This document shows positions 44,943 through 54,041 of a stretch of 64,000 nt of DNA, in pieces (position 1 is the stretch's first letter; the number at the start of each line of letters is the position of its first letter). The stretch is from Acidovorax sp. 1608163 (GTDB lineage: Bacteria; Pseudomonadota; Gammaproteobacteria; Burkholderiales; Burkholderiaceae_C), in the NCBI RefSeq assembly GCF_003669015.1, contig NZ_CP033069.1, positions 499,001 to 563,000 of the forward strand, written 5' to 3'. The position numbers and the translations under genes were made by a program. The notes beneath the pieces were generated by a model that did no database searches, was not told the DNA's origin, and saw nothing but the letters and a program-made list of their open reading frames with translations.

Positions 44943-45215
44943 TCAACCCGCCTTGCGCCCCACCAGATAGGTCACGCCCTCGGGGCCATAGTGCTCGGTG
45001 TGGGGCTCGTGAGCGGGCAAGTGAAAGATGTCGCCGCTGCGGTAGGTGCGCTCTGCGCCTTGTGCGGCGATGCGGATCTCGCCCGCCAGGATCAAGGCCT
45101 TGGCCTCGAAGGGGTGGGTGTGCTGGGCCAGCATGCCGTGGGCTTCGCGCTGCACGGTGACGGCGGGCTCAAATCCGTCCCGGGCCAGGGTCTGGGCAAA
45201 TTCTTCGGCATTCAT
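44943..45215 (-). CDS. Cupin domain protein
   Basis: A 90-residue single-domain cupin. Metal-binding residues appear in MLAQHTHPFEAKALILAGE (HxHx3-4E, motif 1) and HLPAHEPHTEHYG (motif 2). Such small cupins bind a divalent metal and may be sensors or simple enzymes; the role is unknown. CAGGAG is eight bases before the ATG at 45215, so the longer frame to 45275 is rejected. It is a single gene convergent with ggt. Confidence 0.78.
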   Translation of the reverse strand: MNAEEFAQTLARDGFEPAVTVQREAHGMLAQHTHPFEAKALILAGEIRIAAQGAERTYRSGDIFHLPAHEPHTEHYGPEGVTYLVGRKAG

Positions 45216-45346
45216 GTCGGTCTCCTGCGCAGTGCTGGGGGCAAGGCGTGTCGCCGGGGCAACCGCAGGCCGCATTTTGCGCGCTCACAATGCGTTCAGC
45301 CAGCGCCTGCAGACTGGTTTTGATCCACACATATCAGGAGACTTAC

Positions 45347-46237
45347 ATGCCTTTGTCCAAGCCTATTTCTCTGAGCCAACCTTTGCTGCGGCTACTGTCT
45401 GCCGCCGCCTTGGTCTGCGTGTTGGCAGCCCCTGCGCAGGCCGGGCAGGTGTTGGCCGATCAGGCCCCCTCCGCCGCTTTGGGGCGGGATGTGAAGTTCA
45501 CGGTCTACCTGCCTGATGGGTACCAGGCTGCGGGCTCCGTCAATTACCCGGTGGTCTATCTGCTGCACGGCGCCGGGGGCGACGAGAACGAGTGGCGTAC
45601 CAAAGGCGGCGCGGTGGAGACCTTGGACGGGCTGATCAAACGGGGGCAGATCCGTCCATCCGTGGTGGTCATGCCCACGGCGGGCCCGGCTTCGTGGTGG
45701 GCCGATGGGGCGGCCGAAAAGGCGGGCACCGCCATCATGAAAGACCTGCTGCCCTACGTGGAGACGCGCTACCGCGTGCAAAAAGAGCGCAGCGGCCGGG
45801 CCATTGGCGGCCTGTCGATGGGAGGCTACGGAGCGCTGAATCTGTCGCTGCGCAACCCCACGCAGTTTTGCGCTGCGGCGGTCATCAGCCCCGCCATCTA
45901 CGACCCCCTGCCACCCGAGACCTCGGCAGCGCGGCGTACCCCCCAGTTTGTGCGCAACGGGCAGTTTGATGCCGACACCTGGAAGTCGCTCAACTACGCA
46001 GCCCAGCTCGATACCTACAAGGCCGGTGCCGCGCGCGTGCCCATGTGGATCGTGACGGGAGACCACGACTACCTTGGCATTGCGCCCATGTCGGCCAATC
46101 TGTACTGGCGCCTGTACCAAATTCAGCCCAAGCAGGTGGAGCTGCGTGTGATCGACGGTGACCACGAGTGGCTGGTGTTCCGCGATGCGCTGCCCGATGC
46201 CCTGCAGTATGTGGACAAACAGTGCCGCCAGGGGTGA
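45347..46237 (+). CDS. Exported alpha/beta-hydrolase esterase (esterase D/CE1-like)
   Basis: A 296-residue protein with a signal peptide (cleavage near PAQAGQVL). Catalytic serine is in GLSMGGYGAL, the acid probably in VTGDHDYLG and the histidine in DGDHEWLVF. VVYLLHGAGGDENEW is the oxyanion-hole region of the esterase D / feruloyl esterase / antigen-85 group. CAGGAG lies seven bases before the ATG. It is divergent from the cupin gene, with 131 bases between. The natural substrate is not readable from sequence. Confidence 0.85.
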   Translation: MPLSKPISLSQPLLRLLSAAALVCVLAAPAQAGQVLADQAPSAALGRDVKFTVYLPDGYQAAGSVNYPVVYLLHGAGGDENEWRTKGGAVETLDGLIKRGQIRPSVVVMPTAGPASWWADGAAEKAGTAIMKDLLPYVETRYRVQKERSGRAIGGLSMGGYGALNLSLRNPTQFCAAAVISPAIYDPLPPETSAARRTPQFVRNGQFDADTWKSLNYAAQLDTYKAGAARVPMWIVTGDHDYLGIAPMSANLYWRLYQIQPKQVELRVIDGDHEWLVFRDALPDALQYVDKQCRQG

Positions 46238-46269
46238 AGGACCCCTCTTTCCGTTCCATGGCTTAGTGG

Positions 46270-46318
46270 GAAATTTGCTACTTATTTGATAGCTGATTGC
46301 GCTTTATTTGCAAGCCAT
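46270..46318 (-). repeat. Dispersed AGCGCT palindromic repeat, copy 7 (inverted)
   Basis: On the minus strand it reads TGGCTTGCAAATAAAGCGCA then ATCAGCTATCAAATAAGTAGC. It lies between the esterase and priA, in the 3' region of both. Confidence 0.75.
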
Positions 46319-46371
46319 AGGGCCGGAAATAGCTCAAAGTCTGCAGGCGGGGAAGGCGATGAGGGAGGGGG

Positions 46372-48533
46372 TCAAATCGTCAGCGGGTCCACATCCACCA
46401 GCCAGCGCACCAGGCCCTTGTGCTCTGGCTGGCTGCGCGTGGTTTGCAGCACGGGCTGCCATGCGGCCAAAAAGCGCTGCAGTGCGGCGCGGCTGCTGCT
46501 TTCCATCAGCATCTGTGCGCGCTCTACATTGGCCACGCGCTGGATGGTCAGCGGCACTGGCGGGAACAGGGTTACCAGCTCCAGCCCGGGCAGGCCTGCT
46601 GCGTGGGCTGCGGCGGTGGCGGCGCTCAAAAATCCCTGGGCCACTTCCTGCGTGCGCGCGTCGGCCCGCACCAGGGCCTGGTAGGCAAACGGGGGCATGG
46701 CGGCCTCTTGGCGCTCTTTCAATTGCTGCGCGGCAAAGGCCTCGTAGTCGTGTCGGCGCAGGGCTTCAAACACGGCATGGTCGGGGTGAAAGCTCTGCAC
46801 CCACATCTCGCACGGCGTGCCTTGGGCGGCCATGTAGGCGGCGTCGCGCCCGGCGCGGCCTGCGGCCTGCATGAGCAGCGCAAACAGCCGCTCGGGCGCG
46901 CGAAAGTCGCTGCTGAACAGCGCGCCATCGGGCTGCACGGCGGCCACCAGCGTGATGCGGCGAAAGTCGTGGCCCTTGGCAATCATCTGCGTGCCCACCA
47001 GCACGTCCACCTCGCCCGCGTGCACCTGGGCCAGTTGCGCCTCCAGCGCGCCTTTGGCCTTGGTGGTGTCGGCATCGATGCGGGCTACGCGGGCGGCGTT
47101 GCCGTCAGCGCGTTGCACGTTGCGTAGCAGGGCGGCCAGTTGTTCTTCCAGCTGTTCGGTGCCCCGGCCCATGGGTGGATGTCGGGGCTGCCGCAGCTGG
47201 GGCAGTGCGCTGGCACGCGCACCGTGAACCCGCAGTGGTGGCAGCGCAGGGTGCGGTCGGTCTTGTGGAACACCTGGTGCGCGCTGCAGTGCGGGCAGTC
47301 GCTTTTCCAGCCGCAGTCCACGCAGTGCAGCACGGGGGCATAGCCCCGGCGGTTGAGCAGCACCATGCTCTGCTCGCCACGCGCCACGCGCTCGGTGATG
47401 GCCTGCAGCAGAGGCGCGCTGAACACGGCACGCCGGGGCTGCTGGTTCATGTCCACCCGCCGCACGCGGGCCAGGGCGCCTGCGCCAATGCGGCTGGGCA
47501 TGTGCAGCCGCACGTAGCGCCCGCCCTCGGGGTCTTCGGGCGTGGGCGGGCGGCTGGCGTGCCAGCTCTCTAGCGACGGCGTGGCCGAGCCCAGCAGCAC
47601 CTTGGCGCCCTGCTCGCGCCCCCGCCAGATGGCGAGGTCCCGCGCCGAGTAGCGAGCGCCTTCTTGCTGCTTGTAGCTGGGGTCGTGCTCCTCGTCGACC
47701 ACGATGAGCTTGAGCCCTGGCAGGCTGGCAAACACGGCCATGCGCGTGCCCAGCACAATGCGCGCCGCGCCACTGTGCGCGGCCAGCCAGCTTTTGAGGC
47801 GCTGCGGGTTCGTCATGCCGCTGTGCAGCGACACCACGGCGCCCGCACCAAATCGCGGGGCAAAGCGGCCCACAAAGCGTTCTTCGAGCTGGGGCGTCAG
47901 GTTGATTTCGGGCACCATCACCAGCGCCTGGGCCGTGGCGTCGGCCTCTAGCATCTCTTGCACGCAGCGCAGGTACACCTCGGTCTTGCCGCTGCCGGTG
48001 CTGCCAAACAGCAGAAACGGGCCTTTTTCTGCAGAAATTCGGGCCCTGGCGCTTTCCTGTTCAGCGCTAAGTGCTATGTTTTGTATAGCGTTTTGTGGGT
48101 CGCCCAACTCTTCTGTTGTTCCCACTTTTCCCGCTTTCCCAGTCTCTTTGGCCGGGCGGCGCAGGCGCCGGGCCAACTGCTCGGGTTGGAGGTCGCGCAA
48201 CTGCGGGGGCAGGGCGGCCAGGGCCACTTCGCCCAGCGCGCGCTGGTAGTAGCGCGCCGCAAAGGCCACCAGGCGGCGCCAGTGCGCATCCAGCGGTGCC
48301 ACGCCCTCCAGCACCCCGGTCAGGGCGCGCAGGGTGGCGCCATCGGGCAGCTCGCCGGTGGCCTCTTCGGCGTCCCACACCACGCCCAGCACCTCGCGGC
48401 GGCCCAGGGGCACGCGCACCAGCGTGCCCGCAGGCAAGGGCGCGTGGCTGGCGTAGCTCAGCAAATCCCCAACGCCGCTGTGCGAGGGGGTTTGCAAAGC
48501 CACTTGGACGATGAATGGGGCGGGGGCAGACAA
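46372..48533 (-). CDS. priA: Primosomal replication restart helicase PriA, apparent frameshift
   Basis: About 720 residues if one base is restored. The N-terminal half has a 3' DNA-binding domain (VGDLLSYASHAPLPAGTLVRVPLGRREVLGVVWD), Walker A in GSTGSGKTEVYLR, DEEHDPSYKQ, and zinc-binding cysteines HCVDCGWKSDCPHCS and CHHCGFTVRVPAHCPSCGS. The C-terminal helicase half continues MGRGTEQLEEQLAALL in another frame. The break is at 47173-47175, where CCC(A) should be one base longer. PriA restarts stalled forks and is close to essential, so a sequencing error is more likely than a real knock-out. The first codon is TTG at 48533. An AGCGCT repeat lies in the coding region just before Walker A. Confidence 0.9.
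48047..48090 (+). repeat. Dispersed AGCGCT palindromic repeat, copy 8, inside priA
   Basis: Reads GGCGCTTTCCTGTTCAGCGC then TAAGTGCTATGTTTTGTATA and GCG. It encodes the AIQNIALSAEQESA segment before PriA's Walker A motif on the opposite strand, an added linker compared with PriA proteins I know. Confidence 0.65.
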
Positions 48534-48640
48534 GGCGATGGAGGGATGGGATGAGCGAGACGCTTGATTGTCGCTGCCTGTGCCTGCGGGTAAGAGCAGG
48601 TTCTACGTTCACAGACGATTCACAAGTCTTCCAGTCTTTC

Positions 48641-48761
48641 TGTGGATAACTTTGTTGAAAGCCTGTAGCCACCCGCGCTAAACCCGCATGGTGTAAGGCT
48701 TTCAACAGAATGCCCAGGAAATGGGCAGCGCAGAAAAAATCCTTATGAATCAATCATCTGA
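48641..48761 (+). repeat. ~121-bp structured repeat, element A1
   Basis: Starts TGTGGATAACTTTGTTGA (perfect complement of the DnaA box TTATCCACA) and ends GAATCAATCATCTGA. A 12-bp perfect stem (TGTTGAAAGCCT at 48653-48664 with AGGCTTTCAACA at 48696-48707) is followed by a hairpin TGCCCA-GGAAA-TGGGCA. Its 3' part CGCAGAAAAAATCC can pair with GGGTTTTTTCTGTG at 48773-48786. Confidence 0.85.
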
Positions 48762-48976
48762 ACGATTTTTGCGGGTTTTTTCTGTGTTAGTGCCTGGGCT
48801 GGGTGGGTGTGGCTGCCGTAGCGGGTGCCGTGTGCATAAGTCAGTGCGCGGCTGGCGTCAATAGCGTTGGCCCCGGTCAATTTGTGCTAGCGCCGTGCGG
48901 TGAAATTCCTGCTTCAGATGCACTGTGCGGGCTAAATGGTTGATTTTTCAGGGGTTTGTGAGAAATCCCAAATTTC

Positions 48977-49098
48977 TGTGGATAACTTTGTTGATATCCG
49001 CTGTGCACCGCGCGCCAGCCCCGTGAAATCGGGCCTTTCAGTGGTTTGCCCATGAAAAAGGCAGTGGTGTCGATGTGAATAAAATCAACCACTTAGCG
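48977..49098 (+). repeat. ~121-bp structured repeat, element B1
   Basis: Same start (TGTGGATAACTTTGTTGATATCC) and an end AATCAACCACTTAGCG. Central hairpins are CCCG-TGAAAT-CGGG and TGCC...GGCA. It is 336 bases after A1. Confidence 0.82.
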
Positions 49099-49218
49099 AT
49101 GCCTTGGCGATTTTTTCAAGAAAATTGCGCCGGATCAGAAAAAAGAGGCTGGGTGCGGTGCTCCTGTGCGTAGGTGCCGCGTCGTGCACTGTGCTGGGGC
49201 AGTGGCTACCGTGTTGGG

Positions 49219-49680
49219 ATGGCGGGCGAAAGGGGTGTTTTGTTGGACAAGAAAACCCAAAATTGGACGCTGGGTGCCCTGGGCTTGCTGGGGCTCGCCG
49301 GGCTGCTTTTTGGCCTCTGGGCTCGGTCTGCGCACCAGCCTACCGAGCCTATTGCGGTGGCCGAGCGCTTTTTGGGCCATTTGCAGCAGGAGCAGTACGC
49401 CGAGGCCTGGGCCCTGACGGCGCAAGGGGGCTACACGGGCGCCACACCGCAGGCGCTGCAGGCCGTGGCCGCCAGGCACAGTTGCCGGTCGGGGCGTGTG
49501 GTGGGCACATCGCCATTGCAAACCCATGGAAACCGCCTGCGCCGGGCACTGCGCGGGCAGCGCGTGGACATGGACGAGGTGCGTGTCGAGTTTGAAGGCA
49601 CTTGCCTGCTGGGTGTGCGCCTGCGCTGGTTGCCGGGCCGTGGTTGGCGGGTGGTTTACTTTGCCAGCCACGCGGGGTAG
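49219..49680 (+). CDS. Small membrane-anchored hypothetical protein
   Basis: A 153-residue protein lying between repeat units 1 and 2. One N-terminal membrane helix (WTLGALGLLGLAGLLFGLWA) is followed by a soluble domain with AVAERFLGHLQQEQYAEAWAL, a pattern seen in NTF2-like/DUF4878 proteins, and two cysteines. The ATG at 49219 is used; TTG at 49240 or 49243, six to nine bases after AAGGGG, is equally plausible. I do not recognise the family with certainty. Confidence 0.6.
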   Translation: MAGERGVLLDKKTQNWTLGALGLLGLAGLLFGLWARSAHQPTEPIAVAERFLGHLQQEQYAEAWALTAQGGYTGATPQALQAVAARHSCRSGRVVGTSPLQTHGNRLRRALRGQRVDMDEVRVEFEGTCLLGVRLRWLPGRGWRVVYFASHAG

Positions 49681-49719
49681 CCGATCGTGTGTGGGATCCT
49701 GCCGTGCCGCCATGCGTGG

Positions 49720-49780
49720 TTTTGCTACTGTATTAATAGCTGCTTGCGCTTATTGCATAAGCGCTAAGGGTTAATTTGGC
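49720..49780 (-). repeat. Dispersed AGCGCT palindromic repeat, copy 9 (inverted)
   Basis: On the minus strand it reads CTTAGCGCTTATGCAATAAG then CGCAAGCAGCTATTAATACA and GTAGC, one of the most complete copies. It lies just after the small membrane protein gene. Confidence 0.85.
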
Positions 49781-49852
49781 ATATATCCACGTGTGCACAC
49801 ACTCGCCCATCGACGGGCGCCTATCGGGTGCCGTGCACTCATCCCGCTTTTT

Positions 49853-49973
49853 TGTGGATAACTTTGTTGAAAGCCTGTAGCCACCCGTGCTAAACCCGCG
49901 TGGCATAAGGCTTTCAACAGAATGCCCGGCAAATAGGCAGTGCAGAAAAAATCCTTATGAATCAATCATCTGA
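49853..49973 (+). repeat. ~121-bp structured repeat, element A2
   Basis: Nearly identical to A1: TGTGGATAAC start, 12-bp stem TGTTGAAAGCCT/AGGCTTTCAACA (49865-49876 with 49908-49919), tail GAATCAATCATCTGA. The second hairpin is weaker (TGCC...GGCA). The poly-A block again can pair with a downstream GGGTTTTTTTTGTGC. Confidence 0.85.
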
Positions 49974-50186
49974 AGGGTTTTTGCGGGTTTTTTTTGTGCT
50001 AGGGCATGCTGCCCGATGGTGGCTCTGCTGCCTGCCGCTGCGTGTGCATAAGTGCAATGCCCAGCGTCGTCAATAGGTGGGGCCTGTGCAATGTGTGAGC
50101 GGCCGTCACCAGTGCTTGGCGTAGTGGGTGCACTTTGGTCGCTAAGTGCTTGATTTGGCGAGGGTTTGCAAGAAATCCAGAATTTC

Positions 50187-50308
50187 TGTGGATAACTTTG
50201 TTGATATCCCCTGGATGCGCGCCGCAACCCCTTGAAATGCTGGGGTTGGGGTTGGTTGCCTAGCAAAGTGGCAACCGGTGTGGTGCTATACGAATCAACC
50301 ACTTAGCG
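50187..50308 (+). repeat. ~121-bp structured repeat, element B2
   Basis: Starts TGTGGATAACTTTGTTGATATCC and ends AATCAACCACTTAGCG. Hairpins AACCCC/GGGGTT (50226-50231, 50242-50247) and GGTTGCC/GGCAACC (50254-50260, 50270-50276). It is 334 bases after A2. Confidence 0.85.
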
Positions 50309-50439
50309 GTTCAAGGTCGATTGCGTTTGAAAATATCAATCGCCACCGGCCTAGCGTTTGGGATTTTTAGGTGTGCACCAGGGCTGTGCACAACCGGGCC
50401 TGCGCAGGCCCGGTGGATTCCGGAAGGGCGGGGTCCCGT

Positions 50440-51555
50440 TCAGCCGCGCTGGCGCTGCGCGCGCGAGTGGCTGTGCACCGCTTCGACCAGCGCGGCCACA
50501 TGCTCAGGCGGCGTGAACTGGCTGATGCCGTGGCCCAGGTTGAAGATGTGGGTGGGGCCGGTGGTGGTGCGGTCGGTGTGCGGGGTGCCAAAACTGTCGA
50601 GCACATGGCGCACCTGCTGCTCGATTTGCGCAGGCGGCGCAAACAGCACGTTGGGGTCGATGTTGCCCTGCAGCGCCTTGCCGGGGCCGCCTACCTGGCC
50701 ACCGACGATGGCACGGGCGCGGCCCAGGTTGGCCGTCCAGTCCAGGCCCAGCACTTCGCAGTCGATGTCTTTCATGTCGTCCAGCCAGATGCCGCCGCCC
50801 TTGGTGAAGACGATGCGGGGCACGTCGGTGCCGTCCACACCGGTGCGCTTGAGCTGCGCCAGCACGCGCTTGGTGTAGGCCAGGCTGAACTCCTGGAAGG
50901 CGCCATCGGCCAGCACGCCGCCCCAGCTGTCAAAAATCATCACAGCCTGGGCGCCCGCGTCGATCTGGGCGTTCAGGTAGGCAGCCACGCTGTCGGCATT
51001 GATGGCCAGGATGCGGTGCATCAGGTCGGGGCGCGCATACATCAGGCTTTTGACCAGGCGGTAGTCGTCGCTGCCCTTGCCTTCGACCATGTAGCAGGCC
51101 AGCGTCCAGGGGCTGCCCGAGAAGCCGATGAGGGGCACACGGCCATTGAGTGCCTTGCGGATGCTGGTCACGGCGTCGAACACGTAGCGCAGCTTGTCCA
51201 TGTCGGGCACGGCCAGCTCAGCCACAGCGGCTTCGTCACGCACCACCTTGGCAAAGCGCGGGCCTTCGCCCTCGGCAAAGGTCAGTCCCAGACCCATGGC
51301 GTCGGGCACGGTGAGGATGTCGCTGAACAAAATGGCTGCGTCGAGCGGGAAGCGCTCCAGCGGTTGCAGCGTCACTTCGGTGGCGTACTGGACGTTGGTG
51401 GCCAGGCCCATGAAGCTGCCCGCCTGGGCGCGCGTGGCCTTGTACTCCGGCAGGTAACGGCCTGCTTGGCGCATCAGCCACAGGGGGGTGTAATCGGTGG
51501 CCTGACGGCGGCACGCGCGCAGGAATGTGTCGTTGGTGAGGGGGGCGTAGCTCAT
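50440..51555 (-). CDS. hemE: Uroporphyrinogen decarboxylase
   Basis: A 371-residue cytoplasmic enzyme converting uroporphyrinogen III to coproporphyrinogen III in haem synthesis. The N-terminal signature [15 protein letters not shown] and the central [16 protein letters not shown] with FDSWGG are diagnostic; the C-terminal [16 protein letters not shown] is the third conserved block. The ATG at 51555 gives the standard N-terminus ([15 protein letters not shown]). In related Burkholderiales hemE is next to priA, often close to the atp operon; here two repeat units and a small gene separate them. No strong ribosome binding site is visible. Confidence 0.95.
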   Translation of the reverse strand: MSYAPLTNDTFLRACRRQATDYTPLWLMRQAGRYLPEYKATRAQAGSFMGLATNVQYATEVTLQPLERFPLDAAILFSDILTVPDAMGLGLTFAEGEGPRFAKVVRDEAAVAELAVPDMDKLRYVFDAVTSIRKALNGRVPLIGFSGSPWTLACYMVEGKGSDDYRLVKSLMYARPDLMHRILAINADSVAAYLNAQIDAGAQAVMIFDSWGGVLADGAFQEFSLAYTKRVLAQLKRTGVDGTDVPRIVFTKGGGIWLDDMKDIDCEVLGLDWTANLGRARAIVGGQVGGPGKALQGNIDPNVLFAPPAQIEQQVRHVLDSFGTPHTDRTTTGPTHIFNLGHGISQFTPPEHVAALVEAVHSHSRAQRQRG

Positions 51556-51682
51556 CCGCTGATTGTCGCAGGGTGAGTGCCAGACCTTCCAGGCCCTGTG
51601 GCGCGCACGCCTTGGGGATTGCGCCCACATTGATCTAGGGCAAGACCGCAGTCCTGCCTTGCTTGCCTCGCCGTGGTGCGCT

Positions 51683-53263
51683 TCAGCGTTCTGCGATGTA
51701 GTGCGACATGCTGGCAGTCTCGCCGGGCGCGAGGAAGGTGCGCACCTCGGTCTCCAGGGTCTGGTCGGCCACTGTGGCGCGGGCGCGCTGGTGCAGGTAG
51801 TCGGCCCACGACTCCACGATGAACCGCTCCACGTAGCGCGAAGGCTCGCCCAGGTCTTTGTACACGCGCCAGAAGGTGGCGCCATCGCGGCGGCGTGGGG
51901 CCTTGAGGCGGCTGATGGATTCGAGGAAGGCGGAATCGGCGCCCGGGGCAATGCGGTAGCCAATTTCTACCGCCACGGGGCCGGCCTCGGGCAGCGGCTC
52001 GGCTTCGATGAACAACTCGTCCCACGGCGTGGCGGGGGTCACCTCGTGCAGGGCCCCCATGCGCAAGGGCATGGAGCGCGCCAGCAGCAGGCCAATGCCC
52101 ATGGCCGCCGCCGCCACGCACAGCGTGGGGGTCAGGCCCACCACGTCCGACACCGCGCCCCAAAACGCCGAGCCAATCGCAAACGCCCCCAGCGTAGACA
52201 CCATGTGCAGCGCCACCGCCCGCGAGCGCACCCAGGGGGGCGCGCTGGCCTGGGTGGCCGTGTTGAAGGTGGACATGGCCGACATCCACGCCGCGCCACC
52301 CAGCACCATGGCCAGGTACACCAGCGGGGCCGATTTGGTGAGTGCCGCCACCAGCATGGCCGCTGCAAACACCAGGCAACTGACCAGCACAATCGCATCC
52401 AGGCTGAAGCGCGTGCGCAGCTTGCCAATGACCAGCCCCACGGCCACCGCCCCGGTGCCAAGGCAGCCCATCAGCAGGCCAAACCCTTGCGCACCCGTGC
52501 CCAGCTGGCGCGCTGCAATCACCGGTAGCAGCGCCCACAGGGCCGATCCTGCACCGCTGAACGCCATCACCCGCACCAGCTGGGCGAGGATCAGCTCAGA
52601 GTGCCAGGCAAAGCGCAGGCCGCTGAGCATGCCGCCCCACAGCCGCTCTGGCGGCAGGCGCGACGGAGGGTGCGCGCGGGGTGGCCAGCGGCGAATCGAC
52701 TCCCACATGACCACCGTGGACAGCACCGACACCGCAAACACCCACCCCGCACCCAATTGCGCAAACACCAGCCCGGCCAAGGTGGGGCCCACGGCGCGGG
52801 CGGCGTTGTAGGCAATGCTTACCGCCGTGATGGCCTGGGGCCATTCGTCGCGCGGCACCGGGTCGATCACCGAAGAGTTCCAGGCTGGGGTCAGCATGGC
52901 CGTGCAGCACCCGCCCACAAACACCAGCAGCAGCACCGTGGCGGGCCCACCCCAGCCCGCCAGCACCAGCAGCGTGAGCAGCGCAAACGCCAGGGTCTGG
53001 GCGATCAGCGCGCCAGAGATCAAGCGCCGGCGGTCAGTCGTGTCGGCCAGCACCCCGGCGGGCAGCGCCAGCAAAAACATGGGCAAAAACACGGCGGTTT
53101 GCACCAGCGCCGCCAAAAATGAGGAGCCCGTCAGCTCCACCATGAGCCAGGCCGCCGCCATGGCCTGCATCCCGTTGCCAATGAAGAACACGCCGCCACA
53201 CAGCCACATGCCCCGAAAGGCAGGCTGGCGCAGGGGGCTCCACAAAGAAGTCGATGAAGACAT
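51683..53263 (-). CDS. MFS exporter (EntS-like) with C-terminal ABM-like domain
   Basis: A 526-residue protein. The first ~405 residues are a major facilitator of the MFS_3/EntS group ([49 protein letters not shown]). The last ~100 residues ([57 protein letters not shown]) are a soluble ferredoxin-like domain resembling antibiotic biosynthesis monooxygenase folds. This fusion occurs in several proteobacterial exporters of unknown cargo. The ATG at 53263 opens the protein. Confidence 0.8.
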   Translation of the reverse strand: MSSSTSLWSPLRQPAFRGMWLCGGVFFIGNGMQAMAAAWLMVELTGSSFLAALVQTAVFLPMFLLALPAGVLADTTDRRRLISGALIAQTLAFALLTLLVLAGWGGPATVLLLVFVGGCCTAMLTPAWNSSVIDPVPRDEWPQAITAVSIAYNAARAVGPTLAGLVFAQLGAGWVFAVSVLSTVVMWESIRRWPPRAHPPSRLPPERLWGGMLSGLRFAWHSELILAQLVRVMAFSGAGSALWALLPVIAARQLGTGAQGFGLLMGCLGTGAVAVGLVIGKLRTRFSLDAIVLVSCLVFAAAMLVAALTKSAPLVYLAMVLGGAAWMSAMSTFNTATQASAPPWVRSRAVALHMVSTLGAFAIGSAFWGAVSDVVGLTPTLCVAAAAMGIGLLLARSMPLRMGALHEVTPATPWDELFIEAEPLPEAGPVAVEIGYRIAPGADSAFLESISRLKAPRRRDGATFWRVYKDLGEPSRYVERFIVESWADYLHQRARATVADQTLETEVRTFLAPGETASMSHYIAER

Positions 53264-53467
53264 GGCGTTGGCGTGTGCAAGAGGGGCCGCAGACGGGCGG
53301 CGGGTGGCGGAAAAGGCCGGAGGCAGTGGCGTGTTATGAGCCGTTTTGGGCCACGCGCCACAGCATATCTCTGTACCAGTGCCTCTGCAGGGCAAAGGCC
53401 TCGCCAAGTTTGCAAACGGCATGAACTTGCTCGCCTGGGGTTTAGGGCAACAATCATCCCAAATTTC

Positions 53468-53587
53468 TGTGGATAACTTTGTTGACATGCTGTCGGCACT
53501 TGCGCCAAACCCGCATGGCATAAGGCTTTGGACAGATTGCCTTGTAATTGGGCAAGACAAAAAAATCCTTATGAATCAATCATCTGA
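53468..53587 (+). repeat. ~120-bp structured repeat, element A3 (diverged)
   Basis: Starts TGTGGATAACTTTGTTGA and ends GAATCAATCATCTGA. The middle AAACCCGCATGGCATAAGG is like A1 and A2, but the long 12-bp stem is lost. The hairpin TTGCC...GGCAA is kept with changed bases on both sides. Confidence 0.8.
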
Positions 53588-53781
53588 CAGGTTTGGGGCG
53601 TTGGGCTTGTGGTAGGCGCTGGCATGCAGCCGCGCATGTCGCGCCCACCGATTGGTGTGTACAAGTGCGGCCGAAGCGGTTTCAGCGCTACCCCGGCTGC
53701 AGGTCTTTTTTTCTGTGGATTGTGCAGATTGCACCGCAAGTAATTGATTTGCCAGGGCTTTTGCCGGAAGTTCAGAATTTC

Positions 53782-53902
53782 TGTGGATAACTTTGTTGAT
53801 ATCCCGGTGGCACCCTCCGCAAGGCCTTGTCAGCATTGGCTTTGCTTGCGTTGCCTGAGAAAAAGGCAGGCAACGCGGTGCTATACAAATCAATGGGTTA
53901 CG
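53782..53902 (+). repeat. ~121-bp structured repeat, element B3
   Basis: Starts TGTGGATAACTTTGTTGATATCC and ends near AAATCAATGGGTTACGG. Hairpins GCAAGGCC/GGCTTTGC (53819-53826, 53838-53845) and GCGTTGCC/GGCAACGC (53848-53855, 53869-53876) occupy the positions of the B2 hairpins with different sequence. It is 314 bases after A3. Confidence 0.82.
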
Positions 53903-54041
53903 GCGGTTTTCCCGTCTCGCCCCACTTTGTGGCGCCGTGGGCCATGATGCAGGCCGCTGCCCTTTTTGTGTGCGTAACTGTCCGTGTTGGGTGCAGGGGC
54001 CGATGTGATGTGAGTGGCCCAGGCTGTGTTTGAACGGGCGC

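Larger units (their letters stand above)
48534..49218. other. Intergenic region holding paired repeat unit 1
   Basis: Between the priA start and the small membrane protein gene. It contains element A1, a 215-base spacer and element B1. The spacer shares short blocks with the other two units, for example GTGTGCATAAGT and an AT-rich TTGATTT...GGGTTTG...GAAATCC block just before B1. Confidence 0.7.
49681..50439. other. Intergenic region holding paired repeat unit 2
   Basis: Between the small membrane protein and the end of hemE. It contains an AGCGCT repeat (49720-49780), element A2, a 213-base spacer and element B2. Apart from these repeats I see no gene. Confidence 0.7.
53264..54041. other. 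Intergenic region holding paired repeat unit 3
   Basis: Between the exporter start and the nhaR stop. It contains element A3, a 194-base spacer with a degenerate DnaA-box-like TGTGGATTG (53714-53722), and element B3. No gene is supported. Confidence 0.7.

Noticed and set aside
48067..50302. Similar small minus-strand open frames (MIHKDFFC... and ...QQSYPQK...) at 48753, 49965, 49092 and 50302
   Set aside because: They are translations of the ~121-bp repeats. The starts are TTG or unsupported, the third A copy shifts frame and stops, and base changes keep hairpins rather than codons.
48641..53902. Calling the repeat cluster the chromosomal oriC
   Set aside because: The boxes are spread over 5 kb with genes in between, there is no dnaA, dnaN or AT-rich unwinding tract in view, and skew could not be computed. 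Kept only as a hypothesis.
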